Shown here piece by piece: positions 8,933-17,939 of a stretch of DNA of 41,226 bases. This DNA is from Elusimicrobia bacterium UBA4817. GTDB taxonomy: Bacteria > Elusimicrobiota > UBA8919. Position 1 is the first letter of the stretch. Each line of letters opens with the position of its first letter. The notes under the pieces are model-generated. The model searched no databases and was not told where the DNA came from. It saw only the letters and a program-made list of their open reading frames with translations. Location: the NCBI GenBank assembly GCA_002402375.1, contig DHFT01000022.1, forward strand, positions 1 to 41,226, given 5' to 3'. The position numbers and the translations under genes were made by a program.

Positions 8933-10189
8933 ATGAACTACGATGTAAAAAATCTGAAATTGTCAAAAGTTGGGAAAAACAGGATTGAGTGGGCGGAGAG
9001 GGATATGCCGGTTCTTCGTCTTATTAAAGAAAGATTTTCAAAAGAAAAACCGCTTAAAAACATCACCGTTGCCTCCTGCCTTCATGTAACCAGTGAAACG
9101 GCAAATTTGATGATAACGATGAAAGCCGGCGGCGCAAAAATTTACCTCTGCGCCTCAAATCCGCTTTCAACTCAGGACGATGTAGCGGCCTCGCTGGTAA
9201 ATGATTTCGGAATTTCCACCTTTGCAATAAAAGGCGAGGACAACAAAACATATTACAGTCACATTCAGTCGGTTCTTGCCGCAAATCCGCAGATTACTAT
9301 GGATGACGGCGCCGACCTTGTTTCCACGCTTCACTCGGGAAAATATAATCTCCAAAATATTATCGGCGGGACCGAGGAAACGACAACAGGCGTAATTCGG
9401 CTTAAAGCAATGGCAAAAGACGGCGTTCTGAAATATCCTATAATTGCCGTCAACGATGCGCTCACGAAACATCTTTTTGATAACAGGTACGGCACCGGGC
9501 AGTCAACTCTTGACGGAATTATCCGTGCGACAAATGTGCTTTTAGCAGGGAGAAATGTGGTTGTTGCCGGCTACGGCTGGTGCGGCCGCGGCGTCGCTAT
9601 GAGAGCAAAAGGCATGGGTGCGAATGTAATAGTAACCGAAATTGACCACTTGAAAGCAATTGAGGCGTTGATGGACGGTTTTCAAGTAATGCCGATGTCG
9701 GATGCCGCCTCCGTCGGCGATATTTTCGTCACTTTGACCGGCGACATAAATGTCGTTGATAAGCATCATTTTCTAAAAATGAAAAGCGGTGCGATTGTAT
9801 GTAACTCCGGTCATTTTAATGTTGAGATAAATATACCCGCACTGAAAAAAGAGAGCAAGAAAGTTAGAAAAGTGAAGGAGTTTGTTGATGAGTACACTCT
9901 CAGAAACGGCAGAAAAATTTATATTCTCGCCGATGGCCGGCTTATCAATCTCGCTTCAGCCGAAGGTCATCCTGCATCAGTTATGGATATGTCATTCGCC
10001 AACCAGTCGCTTTCAGCGGAATATCTGATTAAACATCCCGCTTCCAAACTTAAAAATCAGGTATATTCAGTTCCGAAAGATATTGACGAAAAAATTGCCG
10101 AGTTGAAACTTGCATCGCTGGGAGTGAAAATAGATAAACTAACTCCCGAGCAAAAAAAATATCTTGCCAGTTGGCAGGAAGGCACTTAA
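8933..10189 (+). CDS. ahcY: S-adenosylhomocysteinase
   Basis: Reversibly hydrolyses S-adenosylhomocysteine to adenosine and homocysteine with bound NAD, relieving product inhibition of methyltransferases. At 418 aa it is the short prokaryotic form. Seen: A-S-C-L-H-V-T near residue 46, E-E-T-T-T-G-V near 148, N-D-A-L-T-K-H-L-F-D-N-R-Y-G-T-G-Q-S (substrate/NAD), the NAD fold V-V-V-A-G-Y-G-W-C-G-R-G at about 208-219, and the C-terminal H-P-A-S-V-M-D-M-S-F-A-N-Q. The start has AGAGGAGAT 6 bases upstream. It lies 126 bases after metK with only a repeat element between, so the two may be co-transcribed. Confidence 0.96.
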   Translation: MNYDVKNLKLSKVGKNRIEWAERDMPVLRLIKERFSKEKPLKNITVASCLHVTSETANLMITMKAGGAKIYLCASNPLSTQDDVAASLVNDFGISTFAIKGEDNKTYYSHIQSVLAANPQITMDDGADLVSTLHSGKYNLQNIIGGTEETTTGVIRLKAMAKDGVLKYPIIAVNDALTKHLFDNRYGTGQSTLDGIIRATNVLLAGRNVVVAGYGWCGRGVAMRAKGMGANVIVTEIDHLKAIEALMDGFQVMPMSDAASVGDIFVTLTGDINVVDKHHFLKMKSGAIVCNSGHFNVEINIPALKKESKKVRKVKEFVDEYTLRNGRKIYILADGRLINLASAEGHPASVMDMSFANQSLSAEYLIKHPASKLKNQVYSVPKDIDEKIAELKLASLGVKIDKLTPEQKKYLASWQEGT

Positions 10190-10191
10190 AA

Positions 10192-10280
10192 AACGATTAA
10201 AAAATTGAGAAAGATTGAAAGATTGAAAAGATTTTAATTTTCTTAATTTTCATAATCTTTTTAATTAATTTTATTTGTGT
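10192..10280. repeat. Inverted-repeat spacer element, AGATTGAAA family
   Basis: ACGATTAAAAAATTGAGAAA and AGATTGAAAGATTGAAAAGA on the left face TTTTCATAATCTTTTTAATT on the right. The same arm type recurs at 37430-37530. The AT-rich hairpin could slow transcription after ahcY, but no clean GC stem is present. Confidence 0.75.
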
Positions 10281-10291
10281 CAAAAAACACC

Positions 10292-10320
10292 TTGACAAAT
10301 TTTTTGTTTTGCGTTATACT
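10292..10320 (+). promoter_or_regulatory. Predicted strong sigma70-type promoter
   Basis: A perfect TTGACA (10292-10297), a 17-base spacer and TATACT (10315-10320) lie 39 bases before the TraF/PorV-like gene. It would drive the outer-membrane/protease cluster to about 15172. Confidence 0.85.
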
Positions 10321-10359
10321 TTCAGAAGAAATAAAACTTTGCGTTAACCGGAGAATTTT

Positions 10360-12093
10360 ATGAAAAATATTTTAGTTTCTATTTTAGCCGTTACCACTTC
10401 CTACTTCCTACTTTCTACTTCCTGCTTTTCCGATTCCTTCAAAATCCTCGGCACTCGTCCTCTGTCTATGGGCGGGGCTTATGTTGCAATCGGCGAAGAT
10501 GCCCTTACGCAGTACTGGAATCCGGCCGGATTGGGTATCGGCCGAGATGTGGATATTCAGATTCCTGTAAGTGTTAAATTAGAAGCGACCGGCGATATTC
10601 TCGGTTCGGCCGACCGTCTTTCCGATATAGCCGACCAGTTTGATAAAATTTCGCAGGCACAGAAAACCGGTAAAGCAATCTCGCTTGACCAGTTGTCCGC
10701 ATTTGCAAACGGGATTAAAGAGCTTGACAATCTCAATGACCCGTCAAAAGGGGTTTTGGTTGATGTTGCCGCCGGTGCGAATGTTCGTGTCAGTCATTTT
10801 GCCTTTGCGATAAACAATTTTACGTCTTTCGGCACAGACCCGTCAATTGATATTAAAAATCTGGGACTTGGCGCAGGTTCATTTTCGTCAACCCTTTCGC
10901 CAAAAATTAAAAAAGCTGCCCTGCCTACCGAATCCTTTGAGGGTGTGGATTTGGGAGATATAATAAACGATTTTAATGCGGATTACAAAGCCAGTACGGG
11001 TCAGGACATTTTTGCCACGCCTTCCGACCCTGCGATTGCCTCGTCAGCCGATACTTTAAGTGCCGGAATTTTAGGCGATATAAATACCACTCTTAAAGAC
11101 CTCGGTATAGATACCACAATTGACCCTGCTATAAATCTTGGCGGGATTTCTATTGAACAGGCATTGGCAAACGCTATTGTGAATGCTGCATCCGACCCGA
11201 CTATAGCGGCTGAACTCGGTACGGAGGTATTAACGCCGGCGCAGATTGCCGATTATACGAAGCAGATAAATGATGCATGGCCTCTTGTGAAATCAATAAT
11301 TGAAAGTAATCTCGGCGTTAATTCTTCATATGCGAAAAACACATCAAATTTAACCGTTCGCGGCGCGTCCGTTTTTGAAGCATCGCTGGGTTATGGCCGC
11401 CCATGTCCTTATGTCCAGTCAACAGCCGTTCTGGGCGGTATATTGAAAGGGCTTTATGTCGGCGGAAACTTAAAGTATATGAAGGGATATGTCGGCTATG
11501 CAAAGGCGCAGGTGCTTTCTGATGATGAAGTGGACCCTTTTGACGATTTAACCGATAATCAGGAAATATCAAATCGCCTCGGTTTGGATTTAGGGCTTCT
11601 TCTTAAAAAAGAGCGGCTTTTGATTTTCAGAAAAGCGCAATTCGGACTTTTGATGAGAAATATAAATTCGCCGTCATTTGACCAGCCGGCTGAAGCAGTT
11701 GCGGACGGGGAAGGTTCAAAATATAGTGTTAAACCGCAAATTAGAGGCGGCGTGGCGGTGTGGCCTTTTAACTGGTGGACGATTTCATCCGATTTGGATT
11801 TGACCAAAAACTCTACCCCGCTTCCCGGTTACGATTCCCGTCTTTGGGGTCTCGGCAACGAGTTCAATCTTGTCAACAGTGAATGGTTCAATCTCGCCTT
11901 GCGTTTCGGTTTGATGAAAAATTTGGCAGAATCATCCTCTAAACTCGCCTACACCGGCGGTTTCGGTTTGACACTCGCCCATTTTGCCATTGATTTCGGC
12001 GGTGCGATGTCAACGGATAGCGTAGAAATTGAAGATGGAACGGAGGTTCCCGCTGCCGGCGCTGCCACTGTAACGATTTCATTTGATTTTTGA
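10360..12093 (+). CDS. Outer-membrane beta-barrel protein, TraF_2/PorV-like
   Basis: A 577-aa exported protein. The N-terminus (M-K-N-I-L-V-S-I-L-A-V then T-T-S-Y-F-L-L-S-T-S-C-F-S) is a signal peptide whose second half is encoded by an (ACTTCCT)n repeat. The mature start, L-G-T-R-P-L-S-M-G-G-A-Y-V-A-I-G-E-D-A-L plus Y-W-N-P-A-G-L-G, is the hallmark of the UPF0164/TraF_2/PorV group of FadL-like barrels. The C-terminal half shows alternating strand-like segments and ends in an aromatic residue (F-D-F), as OM barrels do. Residues about 190-330 form an Ala/Asp/Thr-rich helical-looking insertion, unusual for PorV proper. It follows a strong promoter and precedes a CTD-bearing protease and a second PorV-like barrel, so a role in surface protein export or display is plausible. 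An alternative is a generic OM transport barrel. Confidence 0.78.
   Translation: MKNILVSILAVTTSYFLLSTSCFSDSFKILGTRPLSMGGAYVAIGEDALTQYWNPAGLGIGRDVDIQIPVSVKLEATGDILGSADRLSDIADQFDKISQAQKTGKAISLDQLSAFANGIKELDNLNDPSKGVLVDVAAGANVRVSHFAFAINNFTSFGTDPSIDIKNLGLGAGSFSSTLSPKIKKAALPTESFEGVDLGDIINDFNADYKASTGQDIFATPSDPAIASSADTLSAGILGDINTTLKDLGIDTTIDPAINLGGISIEQALANAIVNAASDPTIAAELGTEVLTPAQIADYTKQINDAWPLVKSIIESNLGVNSSYAKNTSNLTVRGASVFEASLGYGRPCPYVQSTAVLGGILKGLYVGGNLKYMKGYVGYAKAQVLSDDEVDPFDDLTDNQEISNRLGLDLGLLLKKERLLIFRKAQFGLLMRNINSPSFDQPAEAVADGEGSKYSVKPQIRGGVAVWPFNWWTISSDLDLTKNSTPLPGYDSRLWGLGNEFNLVNSEWFNLALRFGLMKNLAESSSKLAYTGGFGLTLAHFAIDFGGAMSTDSVEIEDGTEVPAAGAATVTISFDF
10394..10427 (+). repeat. (ACTTCCT)n heptamer array forming part of a signal peptide
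   Basis: Units ACTTCCT, ACTTCCT, ACTTTCT and ACTTCCT encode T-S-Y-F-L-L-S-T-S-C. The same array encodes the equivalent part of the M6 protease signal peptide at 12321-12354. Confidence 0.88.
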
Positions 12094-12101
12094 TAGAAAA
12101 A

Positions 12102-12217
12102 ACGATTACATAGATTAAAAAGCAGATTACACAGATACTTCAACTTGTCTTTATCGTTCACATCTGTTTTTCATCGCTGTAATCATAATCGTTGAGAATT
12201 TTTCAACGATTATAATG
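12102..12217. repeat. Inverted-repeat spacer element, GATTACA/TGTAATC family, plus hairpin
   Basis: ACGATTACATAG and GCAGATTACACAGAT on the left face ACATCTG and CATCGCTGTAATCATAATCG on the right. A second hairpin follows at 12187-12213: ATAATCGTTGA, a 7-base loop, then TCAACGATTAT. A related GATTACAGCGAT element is at 17670-17745. Confidence 0.75.
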
Positions 12218-12225
12218 TTAGTAAG

Positions 12226-12245
12226 TTATCCACAACTGTGAATAA
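12226..12245. promoter_or_regulatory. Pair of inverted consensus DnaA-box sequences
   Basis: TTATCCACA (12226-12234) and TGTGAATAA (12237-12245, TTATTCACA on the minus strand) both match the TTATNCACA consensus perfectly and face each other across 2 bases. They lie 30 bases upstream of the M6 protease start. An AT-rich stretch follows. No further boxes were seen nearby, so this is more likely a regulatory site, titration site or chance palindrome than oriC. Confidence 0.5.
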
Positions 12246-12275
12246 CTTATTTTTTAGAGTATTCATAACTTTTTT

Positions 12276-14164
12276 ATGAAAAAAATAATTATCTCCGTCC
12301 CCATTATTTTATTGTTTTTAACTACTTCCTACTTCCTACTTCCTACTTCCTGCCTTTATGCTGTTCCCCACATCAACGGTCGTGACCCGGGTCCAAAAGA
12401 ATATGTCAGAAAAATTCCGGATATAAGAGCGCTTCAAAAAGCAGGTTATTCTCCGAAGGTGATTGCAAAAACGGTCGGGACAACAGGAACAAGAAAAATC
12501 GCCGTGATTTTAGTCAATTTTGCGGATGCAGGGACAGGCACATCCGGAAGTCCGACGATGTCCTCAACGGATATTACCGGATTTAATACTACTTTTGATT
12601 ATTTTAAAAATTTTTACAAAGAGGCGTCTTACGGACAACTCAATTTAGAGATTACATTTTTTCATTCCACCGGTTCTGCAACTTCTCTGTCAGGTGCTGA
12701 AACGCCTTTTACTCTGGCAACCCCGATGTCAACTTACGGTGCCGATACGGATGCTTCACTTTCTCAACTTGTGATGGACTCCTTGAATGCCTGCGTTAAT
12801 GTGTCGTCGGCAAATTACGCCGGTGTGATGGTAGCACACGCCGGATACGGGAATGAATCAACGAATAACTCAGGCGATATTTGGGCTGCTTATGTTGGTC
12901 CCTTTACGGCGACTTACGGATTTACCGAGGGAACGAATGTCGCTGCAAAAGAGGATGGGGCGTCTAACATAGGCGTTGCCTGTCATGAGTTCGGTCATCA
13001 TCTCGGACTCTGGGATTTGTATCAAACAATCGGCGATGGTTCAACACAGGTCGGCTCGTGGTCTTTGATGGACTACGGCGTCTGGCTTGGAAGTCCTGCC
13101 GGCTCAAAACCCTCGCATCCTTCCGGCTGGGAAAAAGAAAAATTGGGCTGGCTTAATTACACCGAAATTTCATCGGGAACCCACGAGATAACATCTTATT
13201 CTTTTGAAACATCCCCGGCTTCCGTCTATAAATTAAAAGCGCCGGATACCGAAACTGAGTATTTTGTCGTATATCACACATCAAAAACGGCTTATTCACC
13301 GTCAACGCCGGGAAATGGCGGACTTCTGATATGGCATATTGACGAGGGAATAATTGACGGCACAACTTTTTTGGAAAGAAAAGCAAATAATTCATTAAAT
13401 AATTATTCACACAGAACCGCCGATGTTGAGGAGGCGGATTATACCGACCCGTCGGTAACTTGGGGTGACAGCGGCGATTTGTGGCCTGGAACAAGACAGA
13501 ACTTTACACCGAGTTATTCAAACAAATACGATGGTCAGCCGAGTAGGGTAAATGTTCAGAAGATTTTAAATTATGTCCAACTTTCGTCGTTTACCGTCTC
13601 ATATAAGCCATTTATAGGCGGATATGCAAGGGACGCAGCGGGCAAAGGTATCGCAGAAACGGTACTTCATTTGTCGGCAAACAGTATTTCGTCTGAGACG
13701 ATTACCGATTCTAACGGTTATTATTCATTTACCGATTTGAGCGACGGAGCATACACCGTCACACCTTCAAAAACCGGTTATAATTTTTTACCGACAAATA
13801 AAGCGGTAATTATTTCCGGTTATTATTCAAACAACAATAATTTTACCGGCCTTGTCGCCGCAACTTATTCCGATTTGACGAATAAACCGAACAACATAAA
13901 ACCGGTCAACAATCTTTTTGTGCCCGGTTCCGAAAAAACGACTGTCTATTATAAAACGGCGAAAGGCGGAAAGGTTACGATTAAACTTTACACGCTTGAC
14001 GGACGGTTTATAAAAACGCTTTTGGATGAGAATGTAGCGGCTGGAGCCGGCTTGGTTGAATGGGATGGTCAGAACTCCAATAATTCCGTTGTAGCGTCAG
14101 GGATTTACCTCGTTCAGATAACAGCCCCTGATTACAGGGAAATAAAAAAAATATGCGTTATAAG

Positions 14165-14168
<4 letters not shown>
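12276..14168 (+). CDS. Secreted M6-family zinc metalloprotease with C-terminal FlgD-like/sorting-like domain
   Basis: A 630-aa secreted protease. The signal peptide spans about residues 1-28; its F-L-T-T-S-Y-F-L-L-P-T-S-C portion is encoded by a heptamer repeat. The catalytic H-E-F-G-H-H-L-G-L-W-D begins at residue 237 (HExxH with a third ligand downstream), typical of immune-inhibitor-A-type M6 peptidases, followed by S-W-S-L-M-D-Y-G. Around 448-530 a carboxypeptidase-regulatory-like beta-sandwich appears (D-S-N-G-Y-Y-S-F-T-D-L-S-D-G-A-Y-T-V-T). The last about 85 residues (V-T-I-K-L-Y-T-L-D-G-R-F-I-K-T-L, W-D-G-Q-N, A-S-G-I-Y-L-V-Q-I) form a FlgD-like/type-A CTD fold of the kind that targets cargo to type IX secretion. 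The gene lies between two PorV-like barrels, and the second overlaps its stop (ATGA). Confidence 0.88.
12321..12354 (+). repeat. (ACTTCCT)n heptamer array in the M6 protease signal peptide
   Basis: Four tandem ACTTCCT units preceded by ACT encode T-T-S-Y-F-L-L-P-T-S-C. They are near-identical to the array at 10394-10427. Confidence 0.9.
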
Positions 14169-15172
<1,004 letters not shown>

Positions 15173-15179
15173 TTTTTTT

Positions 15180-15241
15180 GCCACGGAAAGTCACAGAATT
15201 TCACTGAATTTTTCTGTGTTGTTTCTGTGTCATTCAGTGGC
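15180..15241. repeat. Inverted-repeat spacer element between convergent genes, CACAGAATTT family
   Basis: GCCACGGAAAGTCACAGAAT pairs with TCTGTGTCATTCAGTGGC across about 20 bases. It sits between the ends of the PorV-like gene and lptF, where it may act as a bidirectional stop. A sister copy is at 2119-2196. Confidence 0.8.
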
Positions 15242-15257
15242 TTATTTCTTTTACATT

Positions 15258-16334
15258 TCAGGTTGACTTTTCTGTTCTATAAATTAAAATTGCCGCTACG
15301 ATTAAGAAAATCAAATTAGGCATCCATGCGGCAAAGAGCGGCTTTATCGTCTTATTCATTCCCATCGCCAGAAAAAGAGAAACCACTCCCCAGTACAAAA
15401 ATCCCGTAAAAATTGAAACCGCGAAGGAAAAAATTTTCGCCGTCTTCGCCGTTTTTATCGCAAAAGGAATTCCCAGAAGAATCATTATTAAGATAGCGAC
15501 CGGTTTTGCCAGTTTTGAATATTTTTGAATCTGCTCCTGATGTGAAGGAATTCCGGATTTTTTCAGTCGTAATATCAAGTCAGATATTTCGTTGTAAGAC
15601 ATCTCGTCGGGATTTTTCCTGATATTTATGAACTCTGAAGGTTTTTTGGCAAATTGAATGGTTTTGAGCGGGAATTTTTTTACGATGAAATTGCCGTTAT
15701 CAAAACGACTCTCTGTTGCGTCAGTAAGTTCTAATTCGCCATTTTTCCAAATTGCTTCTTTTGCCGTAATTTTTTCGTTAAAGTTCATCTGATTATCCAG
15801 ACCCAGAAGAATCAGTCCCGTAATTTTTTCGTTGTTTCCGTCAATAATTTTTGCCGAAAAGATTTTATCGTTTTCAATCTGAACGACATTAAAGCCCTCG
15901 TTCGGCTGGTATGCCTGTTTTTTTATTTTGTATTTCCATATTTTTGTGTATTTTTTATTTGACTGGATAAGCACGGTGTTATCAAAAAACATAAAAAAAA
16001 CGGATAGAATTATGCCCGCGGAAATCAGCGGTGCGGCGATGCGTAAAATGCTAAAACCGGAGGTTCTCAGTGCAGTAATTTCATTATTCCTTGCCATATC
16101 TCCCATTGAAAAGAGCGCCGCAAGAAGTCCGGCAACCGGAAATACCAGAGATAGCCAAGCAGGATACGAATAACCGAGCGAAAGCAGAAAAAGAGATATG
16201 GGTGCGCCAAGTTTGAAGACAATATTTAGTCGGTCAAAAATATATGTTATGCAAATAATCAAAGAGAAAACCGCCACTGCAAAAAAAAGTGATTTTAAGA
16301 ACGAAACCGTAACATATCTGTCAATGATTTTCAT
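15258..16334 (-). CDS. LptF/LptG-family permease (YjgP/YjgQ), second copy in operon
   Basis: A 358-aa inner-membrane subunit of the LptB2FG ABC transporter, which extracts lipopolysaccharide and passes it to the periplasmic Lpt bridge. The N-terminus has I-D-R-Y-V-T-V-S-F-L-K-S-L-F-F-A followed by three membrane segments. The middle, about 110-260, is a beta-rich periplasmic domain. Three more membrane segments close the protein (I-L-I-M-I-L-L-G-I-P-F-A-I-K, a W-G-V-V-S-L-F-L-A-M-G segment and A-A-W-M-P-N-L-I-F). The A-R-N-N-E-I-T-A-L-R-T-S-G motif after TM3 is diagnostic. It lies downstream of a paralogue on the minus strand; which of the two is LptF and which LptG cannot be settled here. 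Confidence 0.9.
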   Translation of the reverse strand: MKIIDRYVTVSFLKSLFFAVAVFSLIICITYIFDRLNIVFKLGAPISLFLLSLGYSYPAWLSLVFPVAGLLAALFSMGDMARNNEITALRTSGFSILRIAAPLISAGIILSVFFMFFDNTVLIQSNKKYTKIWKYKIKKQAYQPNEGFNVVQIENDKIFSAKIIDGNNEKITGLILLGLDNQMNFNEKITAKEAIWKNGELELTDATESRFDNGNFIVKKFPLKTIQFAKKPSEFINIRKNPDEMSYNEISDLILRLKKSGIPSHQEQIQKYSKLAKPVAILIMILLGIPFAIKTAKTAKIFSFAVSIFTGFLYWGVVSLFLAMGMNKTIKPLFAAWMPNLIFLIVAAILIYRTEKST

Positions 16335-16353
16335 TTTTTCACCTTTTAATCGC

Positions 16354-16474
16354 GAGTGAGGGAGAAATTTTCCAAGACCCTTGAGGAGCGACTACGCTTT
16401 CAAGAGCGACGAACAGAGCGAAGCCGACAGGGTGGTCGGCTGAGCGTGTCTGGAAAATTTGCTCCCGAGCGAGT
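16354..16474. repeat. 120-bp palindromic element within the lpt operon
   Basis: GAGTGAGGGAGAAATTTTCC at the left mirrors GGAAAATTTGCTCCCGAGCG at the right. The interior contains GAGCGACTACGC, GAGCGACGAACAGAGCGAAG and CGACAGGGTGGTCGGCTGAG. It is richer in GC than the heptamer elements and looks like a different REP/MITE-like family. No open reading frame is evident inside. Confidence 0.75.
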
Positions 16475-16475
16475 T

Positions 16476-17561
16476 TCATTTTTTTGCCATCCGGAAAATT
16501 AAAACTATTCCAGCGATGCCGACCGTAAAATTAGGAATCCATACCGCGACCAGCGGATTTAAAAAATTTCTTTCACCCGCCGTAGTTCCCGCCGCCAGAA
16601 GAATGTAATAGACAAAAATCATTCCGAGCATTATTGCGATTCCGTAACTTTTCGCCCGTGTTTTGGCAAGCATAGAAACCGGCGCCGCCACAAATATAAA
16701 CAGAAAGCCCGCCCATCCGAGTGCATAACGCAAATAATATTCCGTCCAATAAAAATTTTTTATATTTTCCGGAATTGTTTTAATTTTCTCAAGTAGAACT
16801 TTTGACGGAAGTTGTCGGGCGCTGCCCTCGGTTCTGCTTAAAAACTCCGTGCTTTCGTTAAGTTGTAAAATCATTTCGTTGTTTGAAAAACTGCACAGGT
16901 TAAAATCGCCCGGCTTTTTATAATTCTCCTGAAAAATTTTTCCGTTGTTAAGCCGGAACAAAATTCCCTTGCCTTCGGCGATTGCCATCTCCGCCGTTTC
17001 CGCTGTTGTTATTGTCGGAGTGTTTTCCTCCCATTTATAAATCAGAATTCCCTTTAAGATATTGTCGTCGGTAATTTTTCTGATATAAACATCGTAATTC
17101 TGCATCTGGACGAAATTTTTTTCCGAGAACTGCAACACCGGATTTTTGTAGAGTATCTGGTAGTAGAGCATTTTGAATTTGTAGTTTGAGACGGGTGCGA
17201 CGGTTGAGTTAAAATAAACCATAATACAAGAGATTAAAAAGCCGCTCAGCAATACCGGTTTCATAATTTTCACGGTTGATATTCCTGCGGTGCGGATAGC
17301 GGTTATTTCATTGTCCTCGTTCATTCTGGAAAAAAGAAGCACCGTTCCCGAAAGGATTGACATCGGCACGGTGAACATAAACAGCGAAGGAAGAATGTAT
17401 AGAAAAAGTTTGGCGGTATTGAATAATCCCGCGCCTTTGTTTAATAGTAAGTCAGCAAGGTCAAAAAGTTGGTCCATCAACAAAATAAAAGTTAAAACCA
17501 AAAGCGAAGTGAGAAATTTCGGGAAGAATTCTTTAGCGATATACTGGTTGAGTATTTTCAT
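16476..17561 (-). CDS. LptF/LptG-family permease (YjgP/YjgQ), first copy in operon
   Basis: A 361-aa paralogue of the gene that follows it. The start at 17561 (M-K-I-L-N-Q-Y-I-A-K-E-F-F-P-K-F) is chosen because family members begin this way; a longer frame from 17639 would start upstream of the predicted -10 box. Three N-terminal membrane segments, the cytoplasmic N-E-D-N-E-I-T-A-I-R-T-A-G-I motif, a periplasmic beta-jellyroll-like middle and three C-terminal membrane segments match LptF/G. Together the two genes give the heterodimeric membrane part of the LPS extractor, evidence that the organism has an LPS-bearing outer membrane. A promoter with TTGATT-17-TATAAT lies 50 bases upstream. Confidence 0.9.
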   Translation of the reverse strand: MKILNQYIAKEFFPKFLTSLLVLTFILLMDQLFDLADLLLNKGAGLFNTAKLFLYILPSLFMFTVPMSILSGTVLLFSRMNEDNEITAIRTAGISTVKIMKPVLLSGFLISCIMVYFNSTVAPVSNYKFKMLYYQILYKNPVLQFSEKNFVQMQNYDVYIRKITDDNILKGILIYKWEENTPTITTAETAEMAIAEGKGILFRLNNGKIFQENYKKPGDFNLCSFSNNEMILQLNESTEFLSRTEGSARQLPSKVLLEKIKTIPENIKNFYWTEYYLRYALGWAGFLFIFVAAPVSMLAKTRAKSYGIAIMLGMIFVYYILLAAGTTAGERNFLNPLVAVWIPNFTVGIAGIVLIFRMAKK

Positions 17562-17610
17562 AGAAAAACCACTGAACTGACTCGGAACTGTTCTGTGTCT
17601 GTTCTGCGGT

Positions 17611-17639
17611 ATTATACAAAAAGTACTTGACAAAATCAA
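17611..17639 (-). promoter_or_regulatory. Predicted sigma70-type promoter for the lpt operon
   Basis: On the minus strand TTGATT (17639-17634), a 17-base spacer and a perfect TATAAT (17616-17611). Its -35 region abuts that of the divergent plus-strand promoter. Confidence 0.78.
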
Positions 17640-17655
17640 CTTTTTTCATTATAAA
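17627..17655 (+). promoter_or_regulatory. Predicted sigma70-type promoter for the riboswitch-controlled transcript
   Basis: TTGACA (17627-17632), a 17-base spacer and TATAAA (17650-17655), divergent from the lpt promoter. The transcript would begin near 17662 and run through the GEMM RNA and terminator. Confidence 0.8.
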
Positions 17656-17669
17656 TTATAGCGAAGAAA

Positions 17670-17745
17670 GATTACAGCGATGAAAGACACGATAGCAGCG
17701 ATATTTTTGATTTATCGCCGTCATCGGTTTGTTATCGTTGTAATC
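17670..17745. repeat. Inverted-repeat element in the 5' leader, GATTACAGCGAT family
   Basis: GATTACAGCGAT and ACACGATAGCAGCGATA on the left face TATCGCCGTCATCGG and TTATCGTTGTAATC on the right. It lies between the promoter and the riboswitch. Its last bases overlap the strand I assign to riboswitch P1, so the two folds could compete. Confidence 0.7.
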
Positions 17746-17838
17746 GGTTGTTAAACGATAATAGCAAAGTTCTGAAAAATCAGGACGGCGCAAAGCCAAT
17801 ATGCCGCCATCGGCGGCATGCCGGGTTACCGAAATTAG
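17741..17838 (+). ncRNA. GEMM-I riboswitch (cyclic-di-GMP class)
   Basis: The conserved GEMM-I core is present in order. It runs: ATAGCAAAG (17761-17769); a P2 hairpin GTTCTGA-AAAA-TCAGGAC (17769-17786); the highly conserved GCGCAAAGCC; a P3 hairpin ATGCCGCC-ATC-GGCGGCAT (17801-17819); and GCCGGGTTACCGA. A plausible P1 pairs TAATCGGT with ACCGAAATTA. The base before the first CAAA is G, as in c-di-GMP-binding members rather than the A reported for 3',3'-cGAMP variants. P2 has an AAAA loop rather than GNRA. An intrinsic terminator follows at once, so control is probably at transcription elongation of the downstream surface-protein gene. Confidence 0.85.
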
Positions 17839-17891
17839 AATTAAAGAATGATGCGGGCAGATAAAAGCAGTTATCCGCCTGAATTGTTGTT

Positions 17892-17933
17892 AATCCGAAT
17901 TTTGGTATTTCCGGAAATTCGGATTTTTTATTT
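17892..17933 (+). terminator. Rho-independent terminator, riboswitch expression platform
   Basis: A perfect 11-bp stem, AATCCGAATTT (17892-17902) with AAATTCGGATT (17915-17925), is followed by a T-tract. It stands 55 bases after the GEMM core and before the first gene, the usual place for a ligand-controlled attenuator. Confidence 0.85.
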
Positions 17934-17939
17934 GTTTAT

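Noticed and set aside
12192..12216. Promoter TTGAGA...TATAAT before the M6 protease
   Set aside because: The spacer would be only 13 bases and both boxes lie in the arms of a perfect hairpin.
12181..12275. Chromosomal replication origin
   Set aside because: Only two DnaA boxes, no dnaA/dnaN/gidA neighbours and no box cluster nearby.
17560..17639. Upstream start at 17639 for the first lpt permease
   Set aside because: It would begin upstream of the predicted -10 box and adds a non-homologous stretch; the family-typical N-terminus starts at 17561.
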